Shown here: positions 49,929 through 58,801 of the stretch, one piece after another | How positions within the stretch are numbered: position 1 is the stretch's first letter | How the letters are laid out: each line of letters starts with the position of its first letter | Source of the DNA: Rouxiella badensis | GTDB lineage: Bacteria > Pseudomonadota > Gammaproteobacteria > Enterobacterales > Enterobacteriaceae | Direction of reading: 5' to 3' | DNA length: 64,000 nt | Assembly: GCF_002093665.1 (NCBI RefSeq) | Contig: NZ_MRWE01000028.1 | Coordinates: 1-64,000 of the forward strand | Notes under the pieces: model-generated | What the model was told of the DNA's origin: nothing | Databases searched by the model: none | Seen by the model: only the letters and a program-made list of their open reading frames with translations | Program-made: the position numbers and the translations under genes

Positions 49929-50310
49929 TTTTGACCTTATTGTATTTTTATTGGTGCTTATACCGTAGTTTTTAAAATTATTTTCTTCAACATTTTGGTT
50001 GTTATTTTAGATCGTCGTCACCTTTATTCTTTTCGTTAAGCTAATATTCATTTGGCGATCTTATTGGCTCTCTTTAATAAGGTGTTTTACTTGTCTAATG
50101 TATTTGTCGTTGAGTTGATGGCTTATTGTGTGACTGGCTTCTTGATAATGAGAATATTCTGTTGACCTTGATAGGCCTACTGTTGATTAGATGGAGGGTG
50201 CGAGACTTTTCCAGAAACGATTTATAAAATTTATTTGTGGAAACTTCTCCATGCCATTGACTTATTGTCGCCTGTTTACAACCATCAATTTATTACAACA
50301 AGGGCTTAGG
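49929..50310. other. AT-rich divergent promoter region of the polyol cassette
   Basis: 382 bp between the dehydrogenase (-) and permease (+) genes, much richer in A and T than its surroundings. It should hold both promoters and operators, but I found no clear palindrome or CRP site. An open frame continues upstream from the permease start to 50191 and is not supported as coding. Confidence 0.45.
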
Positions 50311-51582
50311 ATGAAAGCGAATACAGACCACTGGATGGGGCTGCCCAAAAACTTGCTTTGGGGCTATATCGCCATCTTTTTATTCATGACCGGCGACGGT
50401 TTTGAGCTGGCTTTCCTGTCAAAATATATCGTTGAAATTGGTTTTTCACCGGCGCAGGCGACCTTCGCCTTCACGGTTTATGGCCTTTGCGCGGCGCTTG
50501 CTGCCTGGGCTTCTGGCGTTATCGCCGAGGTGATTACGCCACAGAAGGCGATGAAAATAGGCTTTTTAATGTGGGTCGTTTTCCACGTGCTGTTCATGAT
50601 TTTTGGTCTTACACAAAAGAACTACTATTTTATTTTACTGTTTTATGGAATACGTGGGCTTGCCTATCCATTATTTCTTTATTCATTCATAGTAGTTATT
50701 GTTCACAACGTGCGTGAGGAATTAGTTGGATCGGCATGTGGGTGGTTCTGGGCTGCATATTCATTAGGCATCGGTGTAATAGGCAGTTATTTGCCGAGTC
50801 TGATTATCGTTCATATTGGCGAGCTTAATGTTTTATGGTTCTCGCTGGTCTGGGTGTGCGCGGGAGGAATGCTTGCGATGGTGTCTCTTAAAAATATTAA
50901 AACCTCAACCCATTTGCTCGATTTATCTACCCGTGAAAAGTTTAGCGAAATGAGCCGCGCCGTTACGCTGCTGGTGAGTAATAAAAATATTGCACTGGCC
51001 AGCGTCGTCAGGATTATTAATACGCTTTCGCTTTACGGGTTTGCGATTATTATGCCGCTGCTGTTTGTGGGCGATCTGGGCTTCACGATGCCAGACTGGC
51101 TGCAAATATGGGCAATCTTCTTCTTCTCGACTATCGTGTTTAACGTTTTTTGGGGGATCATGTCGCAAAAATGGGGAATGCTGCGATTAATACGCTGGTA
51201 TGGCTGTATTGGCTGCGCGGTATTTAGCCTGTCGTTTTACTATCTGCCTGTCTACTTTGGCGATAACTTCTGGATAGCGGCGCTGGGGGCCACTTTGCTA
51301 GGCGCATCGACGGCGGCTTTTGTGCCGATGACCGCACTGTTTCCTGCACTCGAACCCGAGCACAAGGGGGCGGCGATATCGGTATGTAATCTGTCGGCCG
51401 GGCTGAGCAACTTCTTTGCACCGGCAATCGCGACGTTATTGCTGCCGTTCGTCGGAGTGAAAGGCGTTGTCTTTGCCTATAGCGCGCTCTACATTTTGGC
51501 CTTCTTGCTGACGCTCTACATTCAATTTACGCAGAAAGAGTTCGGGCCGATGACCCGCAGTACCGCGAGGTCCGTGTCCTGA
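50311..51582 (+). CDS. MFS polyol permease (RbtT/DalT/CsbX-like)
   Basis: A 423-residue major facilitator protein with twelve predicted helices. WGYIAIFLFMTGDGFELAFLSKYIVEIGFSPAQA-type N-terminus (about 12-45) and GLAYPLFLYSFIVVIVHNV are typical of ribitol/arabitol permeases. It probably imports the polyol used by the divergent dehydrogenase and kinase. The internal ATG was used because it begins the recognised family start; the upstream frame gives 40 unconvincing residues. Confidence 0.78.
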   Translation: MKANTDHWMGLPKNLLWGYIAIFLFMTGDGFELAFLSKYIVEIGFSPAQATFAFTVYGLCAALAAWASGVIAEVITPQKAMKIGFLMWVVFHVLFMIFGLTQKNYYFILLFYGIRGLAYPLFLYSFIVVIVHNVREELVGSACGWFWAAYSLGIGVIGSYLPSLIIVHIGELNVLWFSLVWVCAGGMLAMVSLKNIKTSTHLLDLSTREKFSEMSRAVTLLVSNKNIALASVVRIINTLSLYGFAIIMPLLFVGDLGFTMPDWLQIWAIFFFSTIVFNVFWGIMSQKWGMLRLIRWYGCIGCAVFSLSFYYLPVYFGDNFWIAALGATLLGASTAAFVPMTALFPALEPEHKGAAISVCNLSAGLSNFFAPAIATLLLPFVGVKGVVFAYSALYILAFLLTLYIQFTQKEFGPMTRSTARSVS

Positions 51583-51595
51583 TGGACTAAAATTA

Positions 51596-51632
51596 TTTCG
51601 CCCCATAAACCGTCTGTGGGGCGAAATTTTTT
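51596..51632. terminator. Bidirectional terminator between permease and pepT
   Basis: TTTCGCCCCA-N11-TGGGGCGAAA is a perfect 10-bp stem followed by TTTTTT, between convergent genes. Confidence 0.85.
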
Positions 51633-51640
51633 ATCACGAA

Positions 51641-52873
51641 TTAGCTTTTTGCCGCCAACAGGCACAGCGCCTTGGTCAGCTCGTAGGACTTCACGAAGGA
51701 ATTTACCGGCAGGAACTCAAATTTAGAATGGAAATTGTGTGCGCCAGTAAAGTAGTTCGGCGTTAGCAGGCCTTTAGCCGAGAGCGCCGCACCGTCGGTG
51801 CCTCCACGCATCGGGATAACTTTAGGCTCGACCTTAATTTCTTTCAATGCCTCAAAAATCAAGTCAATAGCGCGACGATCTTCCCCGATAGCGCTGCTGA
51901 TATTGCTGTAGGTATCGCTTATCTCGACCGACACCTTCGCGGTTGGGTATTGCTCGGCAATAATCTTCACCACGTCTTGAATTTTCACTTTACGCGCGGC
52001 AAAGCTGGCGCTGTCGAAATCGCGAATTGAGGCTTTCAACGTCGCCGCTTGCTGGTTGGCGCTGATGTCATTGAACCAAACATAGCCTTCACGATCCTTC
52101 GTTTTTTCTGGCGTTTCTTCGCGGTCGAAGTGGCTGATGAAATCGTGGGCCATCAGCAGAGGGTTGACCAGCACGCCAATGGCCGACATCGGATGCGCCG
52201 TCACGCCGGTAAAGGTAATTTCCGCCGACGCGGCGTTGAAGTTTTCATACACCACTTCGCCGAGTTCGCAGCAGTCGATGGTGTAAGCGAAATCGACGTC
52301 AAAACGGCGCAGGTCCAGTGCCTTGGCGCCGCGCAGGCCAATCTCTTCATCCGGCACAAACGCCACGACGATATCTCCGTATTGCTCCTGTTCGGTCAGG
52401 TTTTCCAACAGCGTCATCACCACGGTGACTGCCGACTTGTTGTCTGCGCCGAGCACGCTGGTACCGTCGCTGAAGATGATCTCCTCACCTTTGTACGGAA
52501 GAATTTCAGGATGCTCATCGGTACGCAGCCAGATATTTTTTTCGGCATTCAGGCACACATCGTCGCCGTTAAATACCTGCGTCTGCGGGTGAATATCCGG
52601 GCTCAGTCCGACGTCAACGGTGTCAATGTGGGTGATAAAACCAATGCGCGGACCGCCTTTTTTGGTGCCCGGTTTCACGGCGGTGACGGTCGCGTGCTGG
52701 TCAATCTCGATATTTTCCAGCCCCAGTGTTTTTAGCTCTTCGGCGAGAAGGTTTGCTAACTCTTGCTGCCCCGGCGTGCTCGGCAGAGCGGTGGCTTTGG
52801 GGTCGCTTTGGCTAGTAACGGACAGGTAACGGAAGAAGCGTTCAGTGAGCTGCTTGGCAATTTGAGTCGACAT
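51641..52873 (-). CDS. pepT: PepT, peptidase T (tripeptide aminopeptidase)
   Basis: A 410-residue M20-family zinc aminopeptidase that releases N-terminal residues from tripeptides in the cytoplasm. Zinc and catalytic motifs are THIDTVD near 80-86, GADNKSAVTVVMTLLE near 142-157 and VPDEEIGLRGAKAL near 175-188. The C-terminal MRGGTDGAALSAKGL is typical. Close in length to E. coli PepT (408). In E. coli pepT is elsewhere; here it is divergent from a dipeptide-binding protein gene. Confidence 0.95.
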   Translation of the reverse strand: MSTQIAKQLTERFFRYLSVTSQSDPKATALPSTPGQQELANLLAEELKTLGLENIEIDQHATVTAVKPGTKKGGPRIGFITHIDTVDVGLSPDIHPQTQVFNGDDVCLNAEKNIWLRTDEHPEILPYKGEEIIFSDGTSVLGADNKSAVTVVMTLLENLTEQEQYGDIVVAFVPDEEIGLRGAKALDLRRFDVDFAYTIDCCELGEVVYENFNAASAEITFTGVTAHPMSAIGVLVNPLLMAHDFISHFDREETPEKTKDREGYVWFNDISANQQAATLKASIRDFDSASFAARKVKIQDVVKIIAEQYPTAKVSVEISDTYSNISSAIGEDRRAIDLIFEALKEIKVEPKVIPMRGGTDGAALSAKGLLTPNYFTGAHNFHSKFEFLPVNSFVKSYELTKALCLLAAKS

Positions 52874-53008
52874 CCTAACCTCTGGTTGTTTATCTATAAG
52901 ATTTTCATATATAACAGAGTATTACTAAGTTTATTGTGAATGGTAGTCTGTTTTTGAATTGCGTACTAACGAATTAATTAGCCAAATATCTTTCTGACAG
53001 GGAAACGC

Positions 53009-54604
53009 ATGAAACAAAAAATAGCACAACTGACCACCGGACTTTTAGCCCTGGCGATGGTCGCAGGGGCATCGGCACAGACGCTGGTTTATTGCTCCGA
53101 AGGCTCGCCGGACATTTTCAATCCTCAACTTTATACTTCTGGAACCAACGTTGACGCCAGCGCGGTGCCTATCTACAACCGTTTGGTGGATTTCAAGACC
53201 GGGACGACCGAACTGATCCCAAGCCTGGCAGAAAGCTGGGATATCAGCCCGGACGGTAAGACTTACACCTTCCATTTGCGTAAAGGGGTGAAGTTCCAGA
53301 GCAATAAACTGTTTACCCCAACGCGGGATTTCAACGCTGATGACGTGATTTTCTCGTTCATGCGCCAGAAAGATCCTAATAACCCTTATCACAACGTTTC
53401 TAACGGCACCTATCTGAACTTCGACAGTCTGGATATGGGCCATCTGATTTCAAGCATTGACCGCGTTGATGATTACACCGTGCGTTTCAATCTGTCGCGT
53501 CCCGAAGCGCCATTTATCGCAGATCTCGGCTGGTATTTTGCTTCGATTCTTTCCTCGGAATACGCGGACAACATGCTGAAGGCCGGCACGCCGCAAAAAG
53601 TCGATACCGACCCGGTCGGCACCGGTCCGTTTGAACTGGTGCAGTATCAGAAAGACACGCGCATTCTCTACAAGGCCTTCCCACAGTATTGGCAGGGTAA
53701 ATCCAAGATTGATCGCCTGATTTTCAGCATCACGCCGGATGCTTCAGTGCGTATGGCCAAGCTTGAGAAGAACGAGTGCCAGGTAATGCCTTTCCCGAAT
53801 CCGGCAGACCTCAAGCGTCTCGGTGACAATAAAGATATTACGTTGCTCAGCAAATCGGGTCTGAACACCGGATTCCTGGCATTTAACACGCAGAAAAAAC
53901 CGCTGGATAACGTCAAGGTGCGTCAGGCGTTGACCATGGCGGTGGACAAGGCGGCGATTATCGATGCCGTATTCCAGGGGACCGGCACAGTCGCGAAGAG
54001 TTTGCTGCCGCCGGACGTATGGAGCAGTGAAGACAAGACGATGCAGGACTATCCGTACTCGCCGGAAAAAGCCAAGGCGCTGCTGGCGGAGGCCGGGTAT
54101 CCGAATGGATTTGATATCGATCTGTGGGCGATGCCGGTACAGCGTCCTTACAACCCTAACGCGCGCCGCATGGCCGAGATGATTCAGTCAGACTGGGCGA
54201 AGATTGGCGTCAGGGCGCACATTGTCAGCTATGAATGGGCCGAGTATCAGACGCGCATCCGTAATGGCGAGCACCAGGCCGCGCTAATGGGCTGGACGAC
54301 GGCGAACGGTGACCCGGATAACTTCTTCGCTCCATTGTTTACCTGTAAGGCGGCCAACGGCGGTTCTAACTCGGCGAAATGGTGCGATCCGGCGTTTGAC
54401 AAAATTATCGAGCAAGCGCGTTTAACCACCGACCACGACAAGCGTGTGGCGCTTTACCAACAGGCGCAGCAGATCATGCACGACGAAGCGCCGGCAATTA
54501 TGATTGCCCACTCGAAAATCTTTGAACCGGTGCGCAAAGAAGTGACCGGCTACGAAATTGATCCGTTTGGGAAGCACATCTTCTACCAAACATCAGTGAA
54601 ATAG
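53009..54604 (+). CDS. DppA-like peptide-binding protein
   Basis: A 531-residue periplasmic binding protein of the peptide/nickel class (SBP_bac_5), close to E. coli DppA (535). Signal peptide is 1-23 (AGASA). Shared segments are TLVYCSEGSPDIFNPQLYTSG-type at 25-45, PVGTGPFELVQYQKD near 201, KNECQVMPFPNPAD near 252, and DLWAMPVQRPYNPNARRMAEM near 371. No permease or ATPase genes follow, so it probably feeds a permease encoded elsewhere. The divergent pepT suggests a peptide substrate. Likely a paralogue rather than dppA itself, as the dpp operon is not present. Confidence 0.88.
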   Translation: MKQKIAQLTTGLLALAMVAGASAQTLVYCSEGSPDIFNPQLYTSGTNVDASAVPIYNRLVDFKTGTTELIPSLAESWDISPDGKTYTFHLRKGVKFQSNKLFTPTRDFNADDVIFSFMRQKDPNNPYHNVSNGTYLNFDSLDMGHLISSIDRVDDYTVRFNLSRPEAPFIADLGWYFASILSSEYADNMLKAGTPQKVDTDPVGTGPFELVQYQKDTRILYKAFPQYWQGKSKIDRLIFSITPDASVRMAKLEKNECQVMPFPNPADLKRLGDNKDITLLSKSGLNTGFLAFNTQKKPLDNVKVRQALTMAVDKAAIIDAVFQGTGTVAKSLLPPDVWSSEDKTMQDYPYSPEKAKALLAEAGYPNGFDIDLWAMPVQRPYNPNARRMAEMIQSDWAKIGVRAHIVSYEWAEYQTRIRNGEHQAALMGWTTANGDPDNFFAPLFTCKAANGGSNSAKWCDPAFDKIIEQARLTTDHDKRVALYQQAQQIMHDEAPAIMIAHSKIFEPVRKEVTGYEIDPFGKHIFYQTSVK

Positions 54605-54635
54605 GGGCTTAGCAGCCCGCAGGCACTTTTTCAAG

Positions 54636-54660
54636 GCGGCTGCCATAAGAGCCGCTTTTA
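54636..54660 (+). terminator. Terminator after the DppA-like gene
   Basis: GCGGCT-GCCATAAG-AGCCGC followed by TTTT, 32 bp after the stop. Confidence 0.7.
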
Positions 54661-54662
54661 AA

Positions 54663-54696
54663 CTTCGCTTACTGAGCGACGGCCCAGTAAGCGAAG
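54663..54696. repeat. Perfect 12-bp inverted repeat before yfcH end
   Basis: CTTCGCTTACTG and CAGTAAGCGAAG flank a 10-base spacer. On the minus strand it is followed by TTTAAAAG, so it may terminate yfcH. It has no T run on the plus strand. Confidence 0.55.
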
Positions 54697-54747
54697 CGCA
54701 TGTCTTTGCCCGAAAAGACCGCTCCCTTCAAAAGAACCCGGAAAGTT

Positions 54748-55647
54748 TTATTTTTCTAACACATCCTCTAAGGCCGGTTTCAACTCGGTATAACGAAATT
54801 CAAATCCGGCATCCTCAAGCCGTTGGGGGATGGCCCGCTGGCCGCCCAACACCAGAATCGCAGATTCTCCCATCAGCAGTCGCACCACGCTCGCCGGAAC
54901 GCGCATAAACGACGGGCGATGCAGAATTTCACCCAGCAGCGCGCTAAATTGATCGTTGCGCACCGGGTAAGGTGACACCAGATTGAATGCGCCGTTTAAG
55001 GTTTCATGATTAAGCAGGAAGAGGATGGCGTTAACCATGTCGTCGATATGTATCCACGGCATATACTGCTGGCCGTCGCCGAAGGGCCCCCCCAGACCGG
55101 CGCGGAAAGGCAACACCATCTTAGACAGCGCGCCGCCCTTTTGGGAGAGCACCACGCCGGTACGCAGCAGGCAGACGCGAGTTCTCTCGCTTTCCGCCGC
55201 CAGCGCCAGCGCCTCCCATCGGGCGCAAAGCTGCCAGGTGAACTGTTTGTTCGGCGGCTCGTCCTCAGCGACCACCGCCTGACCCTGATCGCCATAATAG
55301 CCAACTGCAGAACCCGAGATAAATACCGACGGTGGATTTGTGCTGGCATTAATCAGCGCAGCAAGCTTTTCGGTCAACTGCCAGCGGCTGTCGCAGAGTT
55401 TCTGTTTCTGATCTTTGGTCCAGCGCTTGTCGGCAATAGGTTCACCGGCCAAATTGATGACCGCGTCAAAACCGTCCAGCGATGTCTTGTCCGCCAGCGT
55501 ATTCCAGAGCTGCACCTGAGGGCCGAGAAGTTTGGCCGCCCGCTCAGGTGCGCGCGTCAATGCAGTGACTTGATGAGACTGACTCAGGAGAGTCTCGGTC
55601 AAACGACGCCCAATCAGCCCGCTGGCACCGGTTATCAAAATCTTCAT
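54748..55647 (-). CDS. yfcH: YfcH, NAD-dependent epimerase-like protein (DUF1731)
   Basis: A 299-residue short-chain/extended dehydrogenase-like protein. [15 protein letters not shown] at 2-16 is the nucleotide-binding motif, [14 protein letters not shown] near 84-97 and [10 protein letters not shown] near 113-122 (with the YxxxK-type tyrosine) are family features. The C-terminal DUF1731 domain (about 250-296) has [13 protein letters not shown]. Substrate unknown. Close in length to E. coli YfcH (297). Confidence 0.92.
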   Translation of the reverse strand: MKILITGASGLIGRRLTETLLSQSHQVTALTRAPERAAKLLGPQVQLWNTLADKTSLDGFDAVINLAGEPIADKRWTKDQKQKLCDSRWQLTEKLAALINASTNPPSVFISGSAVGYYGDQGQAVVAEDEPPNKQFTWQLCARWEALALAAESERTRVCLLRTGVVLSQKGGALSKMVLPFRAGLGGPFGDGQQYMPWIHIDDMVNAILFLLNHETLNGAFNLVSPYPVRNDQFSALLGEILHRPSFMRVPASVVRLLMGESAILVLGGQRAIPQRLEDAGFEFRYTELKPALEDVLEK

Positions 55648-55808
55648 AGTCTGCCTCCAATTAACTTGCTGATATTACTATCTGTACTCTGCTAGTCAGC
55701 ATAGTTTATGTCAGCCAGGTAACACGCGATACAGAGCACATCCTGTAGTTAATTATCTACAGAACGCGTTATTTATCAGGAAAGGGGGCGGGATAGGCAG
55801 AACAAAAC

Positions 55809-55826
55809 GCCCCCGGAACCGGGGGC
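55809..55826 (-). terminator. Terminator of yfcG
   Basis: GCCCCCGG-AA-CCGGGGGC hairpin. On the minus strand it is followed by GTTTTGTT, directly after the yfcG stop. Confidence 0.75.
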
Positions 55827-55834
55827 ACAAAGCC

Positions 55835-56464
55835 TTAGCTGGCGTCGGCCAGAGAGTAGGCTTTAATGGTAGCCGGGCGGTTTTTAATGCGTTCTACCCA
55901 GTTGCGAACTGCCGGATAGTCAGCCAGATCAATGCGTTGGCGCTCATGAATCAACGCCCAAGGATAGGTGGCAATATCGGCAATGCTGTAATGTTCGCCC
56001 GAGAGATACGCGTGTTTCTCCAGCTGGGTATTCAGCACGCCGTAGAGGCGCTTTGTCTCTTGCTGATAACGCTCGATGGCGTAAGGCACCGGCTGGGGAG
56101 CGAAATGCGTAAAATGGCTGTTTTGTCCCAGCATCGGGCCAAAGCCTGCGACCTGCCAGTACAACCATTGTAGAGTGTTGGTGCGCTCGCGCAGCTCCTT
56201 ACTCAGCAGCTTGCCGGTCTTCTCGGCCAGATATTGCAAAATGGCACCCGACTCAAACAGGCTCAGAGGCACGCCGCCGTCTACCGGTTGGCTGTCTACA
56301 ATAGCGGGGATTTTGTTGTTGGGGGATATTGCGAGAAAGGCAGGGAGAAACTGGTCACCGGATTTGATATCAACGCGATGAAGTCGATAGGGAAGTCCCG
56401 ACTCCTCCAGAAATAGGGTTATTTTATGGCCGTTTGGTGTTGGTGCATAATAAAGGTCGATCAT
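55835..56464 (-). CDS. yfcG: YfcG, glutathione-dependent disulfide-bond reductase
   Basis: A 209-residue GST-superfamily protein. MIDLYYAPTPNGHKITLFLEE (with T9 and N11 as in E. coli YfcG, where they contact glutathione), SPNNKIPAIVD near 49-59 and ESGAILQYLAEKTG near 72-85 are almost identical to YfcG. E. coli YfcG reduces disulfides using two bound glutathiones rather than conjugating it. Six residues shorter than E. coli YfcG. It is divergent from yfcD. Confidence 0.93.
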   Translation of the reverse strand: MIDLYYAPTPNGHKITLFLEESGLPYRLHRVDIKSGDQFLPAFLAISPNNKIPAIVDSQPVDGGVPLSLFESGAILQYLAEKTGKLLSKELRERTNTLQWLYWQVAGFGPMLGQNSHFTHFAPQPVPYAIERYQQETKRLYGVLNTQLEKHAYLSGEHYSIADIATYPWALIHERQRIDLADYPAVRNWVERIKNRPATIKAYSLADAS

Positions 56465-56543
56465 AATTGCCTCCTGCGTATTTTTTTAATGGTCCATCAG
56501 TGCTTTATGGGTCAATACCGATGGGGCTGGATGCGAACGCTTA

Positions 56544-56555
56544 ACTCAATTGAGT
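56544..56555. repeat. Perfect palindrome ACTCAATTGAGT
   Basis: A 12-bp palindrome in the 309-bp gap between divergent yfcG and yfcD. Possible regulator site; unassigned. Confidence 0.35.
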
Positions 56556-56592
56556 GTGACAGTGTTGAAGAATACCCATAAGGTTAATATAA

Positions 56593-56628
56593 CTGCTAAT
56601 GATAGCAGCCTATGTCAGACTAGTCTGA
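56593..56628. promoter_or_regulatory. Hairpin plus 14-bp palindrome in the yfcG-yfcD gap
   Basis: CTGCTA-ATGA-TAGCAG at 56593-56608 is followed by the perfect palindrome TCAGACTAGTCTGA at 56615-56628. The latter has the size and symmetry of a TetR-type operator. A TTGACA at 56645-56650 could be the -35 of a yfcD promoter, though a good -10 is lacking. Confidence 0.4.
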
Positions 56629-56773
56629 TGGATTACCGTGGCCTTTGACATAGGTTTTACATATTACTAACGCATCTGTTGCTATTGAAGCGATCCCCAT
56701 GAGCCGGATAGAATCAGTGACTCATTGAAAAATCACAGCGCAACATTCCGCGCAATAGAGAAGGTTTCATAGG

Positions 56774-57328
56774 ATGACGAACCAAGAGCAAAACACCGGC
56801 AGCAGCGACGAGTGGGTTGATATCGTTAATGAAGAAAACGAGGTGATTGCCCAGTCCAGCCGCCATCAGATGCGCGCTCAAAACTTACGTCATCGCGCCA
56901 GCTACATCGTGGTTCATGATGGCATGGGAAATATTTTGATTCAGCGTCGAACCGAAACAAAAGATTTCTATCCTGGTTGGCTTGATGCGACAGCGGGCGG
57001 CGTGGTGCAGAGCGGGGAAAATATCCTCGATTCCGCCCGTCGCGAAGCAGAAGAAGAGTTGGGCATTGCCGGTGTACCTTTTGCTGAACATGGTGCGTTT
57101 TATTTCGAACAAGACAACTGCCGGGTGTGGGGATCGTTGTTTAGCTGCGTTTCCCACGGCCCCTTTGCGCTACAGGAAGAAGAAGTCGATGAAGTGCGCT
57201 GGATGAAACCCGAAGAAATCACCGCACGCTGCGATGAGTTCACCCCTGATTCGCTGAAAGCACTCTCGCTGTGGATGAGCCGTAACAACGAAAAAGATCA
57301 CGGCAAACCGCTGAGCGTCGAAGAGTAA
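56774..57328 (+). CDS. yfcD: YfcD, Nudix hydrolase
   Basis: A 184-residue Nudix-family hydrolase, close to E. coli YfcD (180). The Nudix box [22 protein letters not shown]-type runs from about 74 to 96 and has the full GX5EX7REXXEEXG pattern. Substrate unknown; the family resembles isopentenyl-diphosphate isomerase-like Nudix proteins (motif [14 protein letters not shown] at the N-terminus). Confidence 0.93.
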   Translation: MTNQEQNTGSSDEWVDIVNEENEVIAQSSRHQMRAQNLRHRASYIVVHDGMGNILIQRRTETKDFYPGWLDATAGGVVQSGENILDSARREAEEELGIAGVPFAEHGAFYFEQDNCRVWGSLFSCVSHGPFALQEEEVDEVRWMKPEEITARCDEFTPDSLKALSLWMSRNNEKDHGKPLSVEE

Positions 57329-57377
57329 TTTCGCGCTTCCCTTGCAGACACGCTGACCACGATTTAGCGTGTCTGCA

Positions 57378-58394
57378 TTAGCAACTTTCCCGCTTACACA
57401 GTGCGGAAACAATTGGCTTTTGCGCCGACGCCTCCTCTCCCTGAAGCCGCTCAAGCAGCGCTATCCCCGCCTGAACGCCAATCTCGCGATGCGGTACGGC
57501 GACCGTTGTCAGCGGTGGCTGGCATACTTTGCCAACGTCGCTATCGCCAAATCCCACAATGGCCAGATCTTTAGGCACCCGAATCTTGCGGCGCTGACAC
57601 TCAAATATCGCGCCACAAGCCAGCTCGTCGCTGCTGCAGATTAGAGCGTCCATATCTGGCCAGTTCAGCACTAGCTCCGGCAGCAGGTTAGCACCCGTAC
57701 TAAAGTTCGACGGTGCATGTGTGCTGATGACCCGCGTAGTTGATAGATTATTGTCTAGCATGGCGCGATGCCAGCCGCGCAAACGTTGTTGCGACACCCA
57801 CTGCTTTTGCGCCGCGCACATCAGGCCAATTTTGCTGTACCCCAGAGAAATAAGATGTTCGGTTAGTCTGTAAACCGCCGAGGCGTTGTCGATACCGATG
57901 TTGATATCCAAAGGATTATCCACGGTGGCGCCCAATTCTGCGACCGGCAGTTGTGCGTGTGAAAGCAGCTCGTAGGTGCTGTCGGTGTGCCGCGCGTCAA
58001 ACAAAATGACCGCCGCCAAATTATAGGACATGAAGGTTTCAAGCAGTTTCTGTTCGCGTTCTTCCTGATTCTGCGACTCGGCCAGCATCAGCTGATAGCC
58101 CGCCGGAATCAGCACTTCCTGCACGCCGGCAATCATCTCGGCATGCCCATATTCCGTCAGCGACGAGGTGACGACCGCCACAACGTTCGAAGACGCCGAT
58201 GCGAGCGCACTGGCCGAATAATTAGGGATGTAACCCAGCTCGGCTACCGCAGAGAAAATCTTCTCCCTGAGCTTGTCGGAGACCCTATCCGGCTGTCGTA
58301 GCGCGCGTGAAACGGTCATTGTCCCGACGCTAGCCCGTTTCGCGACATCTGCCAGCGTGGCCCGTCCGGTACTGCGGCGTTTTCTCGGCTCCAT
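57378..58394 (-). CDS. LacI/GalR-family regulator of the adjacent PTS
   Basis: A 338-residue repressor. The N-terminal helix-turn-helix and hinge are ATLADVAKRASVGTMTVSRAL (about 12-32) and NYSASALASASS; the effector domain is a type I periplasmic-binding fold with VVAVVTSSLTEYGHAEMIAGV and AIVGFGDSDVGKVCQPPLTTV. It resembles GntR-type gluconate repressors in its HTH, but the ligand is unknown. The ATG at 58394 was used because AGGAG lies five bases upstream; the GTG two codons earlier overlaps that site. It is divergent from the IIB-IIC genes with two strong palindromic operators in between. Confidence 0.88.
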   Translation of the reverse strand: MEPRKRRSTGRATLADVAKRASVGTMTVSRALRQPDRVSDKLREKIFSAVAELGYIPNYSASALASASSNVVAVVTSSLTEYGHAEMIAGVQEVLIPAGYQLMLAESQNQEEREQKLLETFMSYNLAAVILFDARHTDSTYELLSHAQLPVAELGATVDNPLDINIGIDNASAVYRLTEHLISLGYSKIGLMCAAQKQWVSQQRLRGWHRAMLDNNLSTTRVISTHAPSNFSTGANLLPELVLNWPDMDALICSSDELACGAIFECQRRKIRVPKDLAIVGFGDSDVGKVCQPPLTTVAVPHREIGVQAGIALLERLQGEEASAQKPIVSALCKRESC

Positions 58395-58531
58395 TTTCAC
58401 TCCTGACTTTTCTTCATGAACATCCGAACAATGGCCGACGAGACTGAATTAATCCTCTGCGCAGAATGATTAATTTACAATTCTATCATAGCCACTCTGG
58501 ATGAAAATAAGCTAAGGCGGGCAGGCTTTTT

Positions 58532-58545
58532 TGATAGCGCTATCA
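58532..58545. promoter_or_regulatory. LacI-type operator 1
   Basis: TGATAGCGCTATCA is a perfect 14-bp palindrome with a central CG/GC step, the hallmark of LacI-family operators. Its centre is 34 bp from that of operator 2. Confidence 0.8.
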
Positions 58546-58565
58546 CAAAAAACGATCGCCTAAAA

Positions 58566-58579
58566 TGATAGCGCTATCT
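58566..58579. promoter_or_regulatory. LacI-type operator 2
   Basis: TGATAGCGCTATCT repeats operator 1 with one end mismatch. The pair could allow cooperative binding and control both divergent transcripts. Confidence 0.8.
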
Positions 58580-58580
58580 T

Positions 58581-58596
58581 TGTGGTTTGCATCACA
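58581..58596. promoter_or_regulatory. Candidate CRP site of the PTS genes
   Basis: TGTGGTTTGCATCACA matches the CRP consensus at nine of ten defined positions and abuts operator 2. A class II start about 41 bp downstream would use CATACT near 58617 as -10. The 407-bp gap holds no gene besides these sites. Confidence 0.6.
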
Positions 58597-58690
58597 GTTA
58601 TTTGCGAATTTGAAAGCATACTGAATATTATTAAATTTAGGTAATGATGACTCTTTCACGCCCTGCGCCCCTCCGTCTCGGGCCTGTAAA

Positions 58691-58713
58691 CGCTGTCTTA
58701 AAATAAGGCAGCG
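58691..58713 (+). other. Leader hairpin upstream of PTS IIB
   Basis: CGCTGTCTTA-AAA-TAAGGCAGCG forms a 10-bp stem (one G-U pair) about 90 bp before the IIB start, in the long predicted leader. It is followed by A-rich, not T-rich, sequence, so it is not a standard terminator. Confidence 0.4.
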
Positions 58714-58801
58714 GGCAGAAAAAAATAGCAGTAATAAATTTTTATGATGATTAGCAAACGACATCTAATCTTGGGTAAGGCATAAGATGCGAGGGTAAGC
58801 C

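Noticed and set aside
50191-50310. 40-residue N-terminal extension of the polyol permease
   Set aside because: The extension is AT-rich, lacks family similarity and precedes the usual MFS start; the ATG at 50311 fits better.
52049-52735. 228-codon open frame antisense to pepT
   Set aside because: Shadow frame of a conserved gene; no family motif or ribosome site.
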